Positions 1 through 7,900 of a stretch of DNA of 46,984 nt are shown piece by piece. The translations under genes and the position numbers were made by a program. The notes under the pieces are model-generated. The model was not told the origin of the DNA. It worked only from the letters and a program-made list of their open reading frames with translations, and did not search any database. The stretch is from positions 1-46,984 of the forward strand of contig NZ_AOJN01000022.1 in NCBI RefSeq assembly GCF_000337335.1. The letters run 5' to 3'. Every line of letters starts with the position of its first letter. Position 1 is the stretch's first letter. The stretch comes from Halorubrum distributum JCM 10118. GTDB lineage: Archaea; Halobacteriota; Halobacteria; Halobacteriales; Haloferacaceae.

Positions 1-5
1 GTGTC

Positions 6-27
6 GGACACCGCTGACGCGGTGTCC
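6..27. other. perfect 9-bp hairpin at window edge
   Basis: GGACACCGC (6-14) and GCGGTGTCC (19-27) are perfect complements around a 4-nt loop. It may be the end of a gene lying outside the window or a terminator hairpin. Nothing to the left is visible, so its role is unknown. Confidence 0.35.
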
Positions 28-91
28 TTGTCCTCTTCGACTCGACAGCAGCAGCTCAGCAGTATCAACAATCTCCTACAGAAGAGCGTAT

Positions 92-1168
92 TTATAAAAC
101 GTCGGCGAGCGCGTCCATCGTCTCGTCGACGCGCTCGACCCGCGCGTTGTGGCCCATGTGACCGATCCGGAGGACGTCGCCCGCGTCTTCGCCCAGTCCC
201 GTCGCGAGGATCACGTCGTGCTCCTCGCGCAGCCGCTCCTGAAGCGCCTCGGCCCGACCGGGGACCTCGAAGGCGGTCACCGTCGGCGAACTGCGCTCCG
301 GGTCGGGAACCGGCTCCAGTCCCAGCTCCGCGCCGCGCTCGCGGCACCGGGCCGCGGCCGTCTCGTGTCGCTCCCGTACCGCGTCGAGGCCCTCGTCCAG
401 CAGCAGCCCGAGCGCCGCGTCGAGCGCGACGACCTCGGTCGTCAGGTGCGTGTACGGGAACCCGTCGCTCACGTCGCGGAACGGGAGGAAGTTCGCGTAC
501 AGCGAGTGCGGGTCGCGCGCCTCCATCGCGGCCCACGCGCGGTCGCTCACCGCGGCCGTCGCGAGCCCCGGCGGCGCGCTGAAACACTTCTGGGAGGCGC
601 CGAGGCAGACGTCGATCCGGTCGGTCGGGACCTCCACGCCGCCGAGCGAGGAGACGGCGTCGACGACCGTCAGGAGCTCCCGGTCCGCATCCTCGATCCG
701 GTCGAGCGCGCTCCCAACGTCGTTGAGCGTCCCCGTGGGCGTCTCGCAGTGGACCATCGTGACGAGGTCGAAGTCAGCGTCGGCGGCCGCCAACCTCGCT
801 TCGAGGGCGTCGAGCGGCAGCGGCTCGTCGTGCTCGGCCGCGACGAGCGTCGCCTCGCCGCCGTACGACTCCACGAAGTCGGCGAACCCCTCGCCGTAGA
901 GCCCGTTCGACAGACAGAGCACCTCGGTGCCCGGCTCGACCAGCGAGGCGACCGCCGCCTCCAGCCCCAGGATCCCTTCGCCGCCGAGGGCGACGACGTC
1001 GCGGTCGGCGTCTCCGCCCGAGTCGACCCCGTAGACCGTCGCCAGTCGCTCCGTGAGCCGGTCGTAGGTCTCCCGGAACCGCGGGTCCACGTCGGGGTTG
1101 ATCAGCTCGCGGGACATCGCGTCGCGCACCGATTCGGGGACCGCGGTCGGTCCCGGCGTCATGAGCAT
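92..1168 (-). CDS. class V aminotransferase, alanine-glyoxylate/serine-pyruvate type
   Basis: A 358-residue PLP-dependent aminotransferase of the alanine-glyoxylate/serine-pyruvate/phosphonoacetaldehyde family (fold type I). The start MLMTPGPTAVP is the usual N-terminus of this family. The substrate-binding segment HCETPTG lies near residues 140-146, the cofactor Asp in VVDAVSS at 170, and the Schiff-base Lys in GASQKCFSAPPG at 194. The exact substrate (glyoxylate, pyruvate or another oxo-acid) cannot be read from sequence. A longer upstream reading frame exists, but the TATA-like ATATAAA (1191-1197) is centred 26 nt before the ATG at 1168, which indicates a leaderless mRNA starting there. 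The next gene is divergent, with its own promoter. Confidence 0.9.
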   Translation of the reverse strand: MLMTPGPTAVPESVRDAMSRELINPDVDPRFRETYDRLTERLATVYGVDSGGDADRDVVALGGEGILGLEAAVASLVEPGTEVLCLSNGLYGEGFADFVESYGGEATLVAAEHDEPLPLDALEARLAAADADFDLVTMVHCETPTGTLNDVGSALDRIEDADRELLTVVDAVSSLGGVEVPTDRIDVCLGASQKCFSAPPGLATAAVSDRAWAAMEARDPHSLYANFLPFRDVSDGFPYTHLTTEVVALDAALGLLLDEGLDAVRERHETAAARCRERGAELGLEPVPDPERSSPTVTAFEVPGRAEALQERLREEHDVILATGLGEDAGDVLRIGHMGHNARVERVDETMDALADVL

Positions 1169-1190
1169 ACGCCTCGGTTCGGCCGGCGGT

Positions 1191-1197
1191 ATATAAA
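1191..1197 (-). promoter_or_regulatory. TATA box of the aminotransferase gene
   Basis: On the minus strand this reads TTTATAT, centred about 26 nt upstream of the ATG at 1168. It fixes a leaderless start and argues against the longer in-frame extension. Confidence 0.7.
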
Positions 1198-1276
1198 CGA
1201 ACCGCGAAAGCGGCCGTCGAGGCGCCACAGGAGGTCGCTGCGCCGGGGTCGACCGCGGTCGCGGCGCCGACACGCT

Positions 1277-1284
1277 CATATATT
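1277..1284 (+). promoter_or_regulatory. TATA box of the membrane hydrolase gene
   Basis: CATATATT is centred about 27 nt before the ATG at 1308, so the transcript probably starts at or next to the start codon. It forms the right half of a divergent promoter region with the box at 1191-1197. Confidence 0.65.
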
Positions 1285-1307
1285 TCTGTCGCCTGCGTTC
1301 CGGTACG

Positions 1308-1907
1308 ATGATGCTTCCGACCCACGTGCTGGCGGGGATGCTGCTCGCGGCCCCGCTGGTGCGGGCAGCGCCGGAGCTGGCGCCCGTCGGGTTCGCCGCC
1401 GGCTTCCTCGGCGGGCTCTTCCCCGACCTCGACATGTACACCGGCCACCGGCGGACGCTCCACTACCCCGTCTACTACTCCGTCCTCGCCGTCCCCGCGC
1501 TCCTCGCGGCCGTGGACGCGCCGTCGACGCTCACCGTCGGCGTCGCCTTCTTCCTCCTCGGCGCGGCGCTCCACAGCGTCGCCGACATGTACGGGGGCGG
1601 GCTGGAGCTCCGCCCGTGGGAGGGCAACTCCGACCGCGCGGTGTACGACCACCACCGCGAGAAGTGGATCGCGCCGCGGCGCGGCGTCCGGTACGACGGC
1701 GCGGTCGAGGACCTCGCGCTCTCGGTCGGGCTGGGTGTCCCCCTGCTCCTCCTGGTCGACAGCCCCCTCCGACAGATCGTGATCGGGACGCTGGCCGTCG
1801 CGGTCGCGTACACCGTTCTCCGCCGGCGACTCGCGGAGATCGCGGCGGCCGTGATCCCGCTGCTCCCCTCATCTCTCGACCCGTACCTTCCCGACCGGTA
1901 CCGATGA
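1308..1907 (+). CDS. membrane-bound metal-dependent hydrolase-like protein (YdjM/DUF457 type)
   Basis: A 199-residue membrane protein with about four hydrophobic segments. It has features of the YdjM-like family of predicted membrane-bound metal-dependent hydrolases: an early His in MMLPTHVLAG, GGLFPDLDMYTGHRRTLHY near residues 35-53, and ALHSVADMYGGG near residues 86-97. The conserved His and Asp residues are likely metal ligands at the membrane face. The reaction is not known for this family. Two adjacent Met codons (1308, 1311) could start it; the TATA spacing favours 1308. It is a single gene followed by a 114-nt gap before thyA. Confidence 0.75.
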   Translation: MMLPTHVLAGMLLAAPLVRAAPELAPVGFAAGFLGGLFPDLDMYTGHRRTLHYPVYYSVLAVPALLAAVDAPSTLTVGVAFFLLGAALHSVADMYGGGLELRPWEGNSDRAVYDHHREKWIAPRRGVRYDGAVEDLALSVGLGVPLLLLVDSPLRQIVIGTLAVAVAYTVLRRRLAEIAAAVIPLLPSSLDPYLPDRYR

Positions 1908-2021
1908 GGCCGCGGCCGACGAGTTGCCCTCGACCGTCGGACCGACGCGCTTACTTTTCCCGCCTCGTTTGACCAGATAACAGTCCGCGCCGGCGACCGA
2001 TCCCGGCGCGCGCACCCCACC

Positions 2022-3050
2022 ATGCAACAGTACCTCGACCTCGTCGACGAGGCGCTCTCGACCGGCACCTACAAGCCGAACCGAACCGGCGTCGACACCA
2101 TCGCGACGTTCAGCGGGCAGTACACCGTCGACCTCGCGGAGGGGTTCCCACTCCTGACCACGAAGAAGATGGACGGCTACCGGTGGAACTCGCTCATCCA
2201 CGAGGTGCTCTGGTACCTCTCCGGCGAGGAGCACATCCGGAACCTCCGCGAGGAGACGAAGATATGGGACGCCTGGGCCGACGAGGAGGGGAAGCTCGAC
2301 ACCGCCTACGGTCGGTTCTGGCGCCGCTACCCGGTCCCGGAGACCGACGCCGCGCTCCCCGGCGAGACGTGGCCCGACGACGCCCACCGCTGGGTCACCG
2401 TCGAGGAGGACGCCGACGGGACGACGCGGCGCACGTTCGACCAGATTCAGTACGTCCTCGACACCCTCGAAGAGAACCCCCACTCCCGGCGGATGGTCGT
2501 GAACGCGTGGCATCCGGCGAACGCCGCCGTCTCGACGCTGCCGCCCTGCCACTACACCTTCGTGGTGAACGTCCAGGACGGCCGCCTCAACCTCCACCTC
2601 ACGCAGCGCTCGGGCGACATCGCCCTCGGCGTCCCGTTCAACATCGCGGCGTACGCGCTGCTCGCGAACGCGCTCGCCCAGCGGACCGGCTTCGAGGTCG
2701 GGGAGTTCGGCCACACCGTCGTCGACGCGCACGTCTACTGCGGCCGCGGCGACCGCGGGAAGTGGTACGCCAACAACCTCCGCTACGTTCAGGAGCGCCT
2801 CGGCAACGTCGAGACCAAGGACGACTACCTCGACGTGAAGAGCTGGGTCGAGCGCACCGCCCCTGACGAGCCGAACGGCCAGGAGGGGTACGACCACGTG
2901 CCCGGCCTGCTCGAACAGCTTTCGCGGACGCCCCGCGACCGCCCCCGCATTGAGGTCGCGGACAAGCCGCTCGACGAGCTGACGTACGACGACGTCGAGG
3001 TCGTCGACTACGACTCCGCGGACGGCATCTCGTTCGCGGTCGCGGAGTGA
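2022..3050 (+). CDS. thyA: thymidylate synthase
   Basis: Thymidylate synthase of the ThyA type, 342 residues. It converts dUMP to dTMP using methylenetetrahydrofolate as carbon donor and reductant. Visible motifs are phosphate-binding RTGVDT (from Arg21), the catalytic Cys176 in STLPPCHYTF, the dUMP phosphate-contact segment QRSGDIALGVPFNIA near 195-209, and DAHVYCG near 235-241. The length exceeds a typical 264-residue bacterial ThyA because of an insertion around residues 105-140 and an acidic C-terminus, both common in haloarchaea. The stop TGA overlaps the ATG of the dihydrofolate reductase gene by one base. ThyA oxidises the folate and the downstream enzyme regenerates it, so the pairing is functional. 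No clear TATA box lies at -26; weak candidates lie at 1950-1981. Confidence 0.96.
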   Translation: MQQYLDLVDEALSTGTYKPNRTGVDTIATFSGQYTVDLAEGFPLLTTKKMDGYRWNSLIHEVLWYLSGEEHIRNLREETKIWDAWADEEGKLDTAYGRFWRRYPVPETDAALPGETWPDDAHRWVTVEEDADGTTRRTFDQIQYVLDTLEENPHSRRMVVNAWHPANAAVSTLPPCHYTFVVNVQDGRLNLHLTQRSGDIALGVPFNIAAYALLANALAQRTGFEVGEFGHTVVDAHVYCGRGDRGKWYANNLRYVQERLGNVETKDDYLDVKSWVERTAPDEPNGQEGYDHVPGLLEQLSRTPRDRPRIEVADKPLDELTYDDVEVVDYDSADGISFAVAE

Positions 3051-3607
3051 TGGCTGGCGCGGATTCCGGCGGTTCAGGGGTCGGAGACGCCGACCCGGAG
3101 ATCGTCCTCGTCGCCGCCGTCGCGGAGAACGGCGTGATCGGGAACGACGACGGGATGCCGTGGCACTACCCCGCGGACTTGGCGCACTTCAAGCGACTGA
3201 CGACCGGCCACCCTGTGATCGTCGGCCGGAAGACGTACGAGCGCATCGCCGACCGGATCGGCGGCCCGCTCCCCGACCGGACGAGCGTCGTGTTGACGAC
3301 CCGCCCCATCGACGACGCTGACCTTCCCGAGGGCGCGGTCGTCGCGCACGACGTGGAGTCGGCGCTCTCCCGTGCGAAGGCGGACGCCGCCGCCCGCGGC
3401 GTCGACGCCGTCTACGTCATCGGGGGCGCGACGGTGTACGAGGCGTACCTGGAGCGCGCGGACCGGATGGTTCTCACCGAGATCCCGGAGCGCCCCGACG
3501 GCGACACGCGGTTCCCGGAGTGGGACTCCGAGGCGTGGGCCGAACGCGACCGCGAGGCCGACGGCGACCTCGCGTTCCTCACGTACGAGCGGCGCGACGG
3601 GGACTGA
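3050..3607 (+). CDS. folA: dihydrofolate reductase
   Basis: Dihydrofolate reductase, 185 residues, which uses NADPH to restore tetrahydrofolate after the thymidylate synthase reaction. Signature features are VAAVAENGVIGNDDGMPWHY (Trp38), the catalytic acid in PADLAHFK (Asp43), NADPH-binding VIVGRKTYE and VYVIGGATVYE. An acidic extension of about 16 residues precedes the core. A GTG lies one codon earlier (3047), but the ATG at 3050 shares its first base with the thyA stop codon and is the better start. The two genes form a tight operon. It lies downstream of a class I ThyA, as expected where ThyA consumes tetrahydrofolate. Confidence 0.96.
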   Translation: MAGADSGGSGVGDADPEIVLVAAVAENGVIGNDDGMPWHYPADLAHFKRLTTGHPVIVGRKTYERIADRIGGPLPDRTSVVLTTRPIDDADLPEGAVVAHDVESALSRAKADAAARGVDAVYVIGGATVYEAYLERADRMVLTEIPERPDGDTRFPEWDSEAWAERDREADGDLAFLTYERRDGD

Positions 3608-3668
3608 ACGCGGCCGGAGCGGGACCGGACGCCGGGGCGCGCCCCTCCGCTCACACCGAGCCTGCGAC

Positions 3669-4085
3669 TCACTCTATGAACCGCGACTCCACGTCCCCCG
3701 AGGGCATCATACACCGGTCCTTCTTCCCGAACCAGCGGTACCGGTTGTCGGCGACGAAGTCGTACACGCGGTCGCGGACCGCCTCGGGCACGTAGCGGAA
3801 CGGCGAGAGCAGCCGGTAGCGGCCGCCGAGCCCCGTCGCGATCCGGATGATCGCCGACGACTTCACGTAGCTCTCGCCGCCCTCGATCAGGACGATCGAA
3901 TCCAGCTCCTCGGTCGCGAGGTCGTGTTCGGCCAAGAGGGCCTGTCCCACGTCGGACTGGAGCGAGGCGAACCGGTACTTGCCCTCCGGGTCGCGGGGGA
4001 AGATGTACTGTACGAACCCGTTACAGAGGTTACAGACGCCGTCGAAGAGCACGATCGCGGCGTCCTCCGGGATGTCCTCGTCCAT
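3669..4085 (-). CDS. DCC-family thiol-disulfide oxidoreductase (DUF393)
   Basis: A 138-residue protein of the DCC family, named for the conserved Asp-Cys-Cys arrangement. Here it is IVLFDGVCNLCN (Asp15, Cys18, Cys21). The C-terminal RYRWFGKKDRCMMP is also characteristic. It is predicted to be thioredoxin-like and to act on thiols, but the substrate is unknown. An in-frame GTG lies one codon upstream of the chosen ATG. It is divergent from an HTTM-domain membrane gene (start 4233); in many organisms the two families are adjacent or fused, which suggests a shared membrane redox role. It ends 62 nt from the end of folA in a convergent arrangement. Confidence 0.85.
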   Translation of the reverse strand: MDEDIPEDAAIVLFDGVCNLCNGFVQYIFPRDPEGKYRFASLQSDVGQALLAEHDLATEELDSIVLIEGGESYVKSSAIIRIATGLGGRYRLLSPFRYVPEAVRDRVYDFVADNRYRWFGKKDRCMMPSGDVESRFIE

Positions 4086-4232
4086 CACCTGTCGGACGTA
4101 CGCGGCCGTCGCAGTTCAGGATTCCGGTGGAGCCGACGCTCGTCCCGCGGACGCCCGAGACCGGGGCGGCCCCGTCGCACGGAAAACTTATACCGGTCCC
4201 TCGGCGTCTCCAACAAGTTGGATCAAAAGAGC

Positions 4233-5846
4233 ATGGCTGGAAACCCCTCCGCCTCGACCGTCCGGTCGCGGCTCACCGCCGCCGTTCGACGGCTTGCGGC
4301 CGCGGTCGCCGCGCGAGTCTCGGTCGACCTGCGGGCGCTCGCCGCGTTCCGGATCGGGCTCGGAACCCTGGTGATCGTCGACCTGCTCCTGCGCTCGCGA
4401 TCGCTGACCGCCTTCTACACCGACTACGGGGTGCTGCCGCTCCGGGCGTTCCTCTCGGATTACTCGACGAGCCACTCGCTACACGCGCTCTCCGGCGAGC
4501 CGTGGGCCGTGGCCCTGTCGTTCGCGGTCGCCGGCGCCTTCGCGCTCGCGCTGGTCGTCGGGTACCGAACGCGACTCGTGACGCTCGTCTCGTGGGTGCT
4601 GCTGGTGTCGCTCCACGCCCGGAACCCGATGGTGTTGAACTCGGGCGACACCCTGCTTCGCATGCTGCTCTTCTGGAGCGTCTTCCTCCCGCTCGGCGCC
4701 CGCTGGTCGGTCGACGCGGTCAGGCGAGCGGACCGGGGAGCCGGCGCTGAGTCCGCCGCGACCGCCTCCGTGGCGAGCGTCGCCACGATGGCGGTCCTGC
4801 TGCAGATACTGGTGATGTACCTGACGAACTCCGTCCACAAGTACGCGAGCGAGGTCTGGATGAGCGGGGAGGCGGTCGCGTACGTCATGCAGGCCGACCA
4901 GTTCACCTACCTCCTCGGTAACTACCTGGCCGAGTTCACCGGACTCCTGCGGGTGTTCACGCTCCTGTGGGTCGCCCTGCTGTTCGCGTCGCCGCTGTTG
5001 CTCCTGCTCACGGGGATTCCGCGCGCCGCCCTCGCCTCGCTGTTCGTCGGCATGCACCTCGGGATGGCGGTCACGATACGGGTCGGCCTCTTCCCGATAG
5101 TCGTCGTTGTCGGGTACATCCCGTTCCTCCAGACGCCCGTCTGGGACGCCATAGAGCGCGCCGCAGACCGACTGAACTGGTCGACGGCGCTCGCGCGCTG
5201 GCGGGCCCGCTTCGAATCCCTGGCGAGGACGGCCCTCTCGGCCGGCGCGTCGCTTCCCCGACCGGCCCCGTCGGAGCGTCTCGGTGACCTCCGCGGTAGT
5301 GACCTCGCCGCGGGTCTCGCCCGCGGACGCGTCCTCTTCTCGACGGTCCTTCCCTACGTCTTCCTCGTCTTGATCCTCCTGTCGAGCGCGGCGTCGGTCG
5401 GCTACGCCGAGGTTCCGGAGCCCGCCGACGACGCCCTGGACGCCGCCGAGATGGACCAGTCGTGGCAGATGTTCGCGCCCGACCCGATCCGCACGACGCG
5501 GTGGTACGTCGCGGTCGGGACGCTCGAAGACGGGACCCAACGGGACGTGCTGCGGGACGCGGCGGTTACCTTCGACAGGCCGGCGCGCGCGGAGACCACC
5601 TATCCGACCTCGCGCTGGCGGAAGTACCTCAAGAACGTCTACGGCGCCGACAACGAGAACCACCGCTCGTACCTCGCGAACTACCTCTGCGGGAACTGGA
5701 ACCGCACCCACGAGACGGCCGTCGCAAACGTGACCGTCTACCAGGCGTACGAGCGGACCAACCCCTACAACGGGAGCGTTCAGGCCGCGAACGAGTTCGA
5801 GCTGATCGAGTACGACTGCTCGGGCGCGTTCGTTCAGAACGAGTGA
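4233..5846 (+). CDS. HTTM-domain multi-pass membrane protein
   Basis: A 537-residue polytopic membrane protein with an HTTM (horizontally transferred transmembrane) domain, the region related to vitamin K-dependent gamma-carboxylase. Signature stretches are RALAAFRIGLGTLVIVDLL (about 34-52), FYTDYGVLPLRAF, NSGDTLLRMLLFWSVFLPLG (137-156) and SVHKYASEVWMSGEAV. A final TM helix precedes an extracellular-looking C-terminal domain with MDQSWQMFAPDP. The true carboxylase function is not implied. A TATA box at 4187-4194 predicts transcription from about 4217. The ATG at 4233 gives a short leader; an in-frame TTG at 4218 would be nearly leaderless. The divergent neighbour is its usual partner family, DCC. 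Confidence 0.82.
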   Translation: MAGNPSASTVRSRLTAAVRRLAAAVAARVSVDLRALAAFRIGLGTLVIVDLLLRSRSLTAFYTDYGVLPLRAFLSDYSTSHSLHALSGEPWAVALSFAVAGAFALALVVGYRTRLVTLVSWVLLVSLHARNPMVLNSGDTLLRMLLFWSVFLPLGARWSVDAVRRADRGAGAESAATASVASVATMAVLLQILVMYLTNSVHKYASEVWMSGEAVAYVMQADQFTYLLGNYLAEFTGLLRVFTLLWVALLFASPLLLLLTGIPRAALASLFVGMHLGMAVTIRVGLFPIVVVVGYIPFLQTPVWDAIERAADRLNWSTALARWRARFESLARTALSAGASLPRPAPSERLGDLRGSDLAAGLARGRVLFSTVLPYVFLVLILLSSAASVGYAEVPEPADDALDAAEMDQSWQMFAPDPIRTTRWYVAVGTLEDGTQRDVLRDAAVTFDRPARAETTYPTSRWRKYLKNVYGADNENHRSYLANYLCGNWNRTHETAVANVTVYQAYERTNPYNGSVQAANEFELIEYDCSGAFVQNE

Positions 5847-5882
5847 GCCGGGGGACGAGCGCGCGGTCCCCCTCGTCGGCCG

Positions 5883-7001
5883 TCACGGTCGGTCACCCCC
5901 GGTTCCGATGCCGCCGTCGGCGCCGTCGGTCTCGATGCCCCCCATCTCGCTGGTCTCTCGCTCGCCGCGGGCCGACTGAAGCTTCCCGATCGCGACCGCA
6001 CAGACGTAGATCCCCACGGCGATGAGCACGATGACCCCGCCGGCGGTGACGCCGCCGTAGTAGGCGACGCCGATGCCGAGGAGGACCGCGAGCTCGGCGA
6101 GGACCACCGAGACGACGAGCGACTCGGTGAAGCTGCGAGAGACCTGCGTCGCGCCCGCCACGGGGACGACGAGCATCGCCGCGACGAGGATGACGCCCAT
6201 GATCTGCATCGCGCCGACGACGACCATCGCCGTCAACATCACCATCACGCGGTTGTACCAGTTGACGGGGATCCCGGAGACGGCGGCCGCGGTCTCGTCG
6301 AAGGTCACGTACAGGAGCTGATTCCGGGTCACCGCCACGGTTCCGACGATGACGACGAACAGCACCAGCAGGATCCCGGCGCTCTGCGGCGACACCGTCG
6401 AGAGGTTGCCGAAGAGATACTGGTTCACCCCGACGGCGAGCCCGCCGGCGTTGAGGCTAATCAGCGTCGTCCCCAGCGCGAACCCCGTCGAGAGGACGAT
6501 CGCCATCGAGACGTCGTTGTACGCGTCCGTCGTCTCGGAGATGAGCTCGATGAACAGCGCGGCGATCATCGCCACGACGACCGCGGTGAGGTACGGTGAC
6601 ACCCCCAGGTCGATGACGGCGTTGAGGAAGAGCCCGACCGCGACCCCGGCGAAGGCGGTGTGCGCCAGCGCGTCCCCGATGAGCGCGAGCTGTCGGTGGA
6701 CGAGGAAGGTCCCGATGAGCGGCGCCATCACGCCGACGCAGAGACCGACGAGTAACGCCCGGTGCATGTACCGATAGCGGGGGTCCAGCATCTCCAGCCC
6801 GGTGGAGTAGTACGCCCAGTCCATCAGCCAGTACCACTGGTCTAACGCCCACAGCAGGACGCCGAAGACGACCTCTCCGACGCCGCCGAGGCCGCCCTGT
6901 AACGCGAGCGCCGGCGACTGGTCGACCGCGGCGAGGGTCAGGGACTGGTCGACCGCGGCGAGGAGCCACGCGAGGACCGCGGCGGTCAGCGGGTCGCTCA
7001 T
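5883..7001 (-). CDS. znuB: metal ABC transporter permease (ZnuB/MntB type)
   Basis: A 372-residue permease of the zinc/manganese ABC-3 family with about nine membrane segments. Typical stretches are GTFLVHRQLALIGDALAHTA, NQYLFGNLSTV, YVTFDETAAAVSGIPV and MQIMGVILVAAMLVVPVAGA. It forms the membrane channel for the ATPase and lipoprotein encoded just upstream. Its ATG overlaps the stop of the ATPase gene (ATGA), so translation is coupled and the start is secure. The N-terminus carries an in-frame tandem duplication, LAAVDQSLT then LAAVDQSPA (27-nt period, about 6916-6961), ahead of the first conserved helix. The C-terminus is Gly/Asp-rich. Zn versus Mn specificity cannot be decided from sequence. 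Confidence 0.92.
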   Translation of the reverse strand: MSDPLTAAVLAWLLAAVDQSLTLAAVDQSPALALQGGLGGVGEVVFGVLLWALDQWYWLMDWAYYSTGLEMLDPRYRYMHRALLVGLCVGVMAPLIGTFLVHRQLALIGDALAHTAFAGVAVGLFLNAVIDLGVSPYLTAVVVAMIAALFIELISETTDAYNDVSMAIVLSTGFALGTTLISLNAGGLAVGVNQYLFGNLSTVSPQSAGILLVLFVVIVGTVAVTRNQLLYVTFDETAAAVSGIPVNWYNRVMVMLTAMVVVGAMQIMGVILVAAMLVVPVAGATQVSRSFTESLVVSVVLAELAVLLGIGVAYYGGVTAGGVIVLIAVGIYVCAVAIGKLQSARGERETSEMGGIETDGADGGIGTGGDRP

Positions 7002-7900
7002 TCGCCACCCCGCGTCAGGAAGCGCGCCTCGGTTCCGAACGCTCGCGCCAAGGCGTCGCTCTCGACGAACTCGTCGGTCGGGCCGTCGAAGTACACCTCG
7101 CGGTTGAGACAGACGACGCGGTCGGCGTGCTCGGCGACCGCGCCGAGGTCGTGTTCGATGAGGACCACGGTGATGCCCGCCTCGTTGAGCGCGCCGAGCA
7201 GGTCGTAGAACGCGTCGACGGACTCGGCGTCGACGCCGACGGTCGGCTCGTCTAAGACCAGCAGGTCGGCCTCGCCGGCCAGCGCCCGGGCGATGAACAC
7301 CCGCTGGCGCTGGCCGCCGGAGAGCCGCCCGATGCGCCGGTCGGCGAACGCGCTCATCCCGACGGTCGCGAGGGCGTCGTCGACGATCTCCCAGTCGTCG
7401 GCGGTGAGCCGCCCCGTGACGACGTTGGCGGTCCGCCGCGCCGTGTTGACGGGGTCGGCGGCGAACTCGTCTGCGAGCGCGCCGTCGGTCAGCCGGTCGA
7501 CGCCGAGATACGGGAACCGGCCCATCTTCACCACCTCGCGGACGGTGATGGGCATGTCCTCGGCGGCGGTGGCCCGCTGGGCGACGTAGCCGACGCGCTC
7601 GCCGTCGTTGAACCCAGCGGCGTCCTCGCCGAACAGCCGGGCTGTCCCGGTGTCGGGACCGAGCAGCCCGAGCATGAGCCGCATCAGCGTCGACTTCCCG
7701 GAGCCGTTCGGGCCCACGACGGCGACGTACTCGCCGGACTCGACCGCCAGCGACACGTCCTCGACGACCGGCGTCGCCGTGTAACCAAAGGTGACGCCGG
7801 AGAGGTCGACGATCGGGCCCTCTGCCTCCGAGACGGCGGTCGCGGTCTCGCGTTCGGTGCTTCCCGTGACGGTCGCGCGGTCCGCGTCGTTCGCGCTCAT
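6998..7900 (-). CDS. znuC: metal ABC transporter ATP-binding protein
   Basis: A 300-residue ABC ATPase that powers the importer. Walker A is GPNGSGKST (63-71), a Q-loop lies in VGYVAQRA, the signature is RLSGGQRQRV, Walker B is DLLVLDEPT and the switch His is in VVLIEHD. It is longer than bacterial ZnuC (about 250 residues). There is an acidic N-terminal tail of about 28 residues, and an insertion around 105-150 between the Q-loop and the signature. Its ATG overlaps the stop of the upstream lipoprotein gene (ATGA), and its stop overlaps the start of the permease gene, so the three genes form one operon. Confidence 0.94.
   Translation of the reverse strand: MSANDADRATVTGSTERETATAVSEAEGPIVDLSGVTFGYTATPVVEDVSLAVESGEYVAVVGPNGSGKSTLMRLMLGLLGPDTGTARLFGEDAAGFNDGERVGYVAQRATAAEDMPITVREVVKMGRFPYLGVDRLTDGALADEFAADPVNTARRTANVVTGRLTADDWEIVDDALATVGMSAFADRRIGRLSGGQRQRVFIARALAGEADLLVLDEPTVGVDAESVDAFYDLLGALNEAGITVVLIEHDLGAVAEHADRVVCLNREVYFDGPTDEFVESDALARAFGTEARFLTRGGE

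Noticed and set aside
774-1655. Long Arg-rich open frames opposite or across real genes (for example at 149-1972, 8110-10395, 12903-14075)
   Set aside because: They are out-of-frame shadows of high-GC genes: basic, low in hydrophobic cores, and without motifs. The genes in the other frames carry clear catalytic motifs and promoters.
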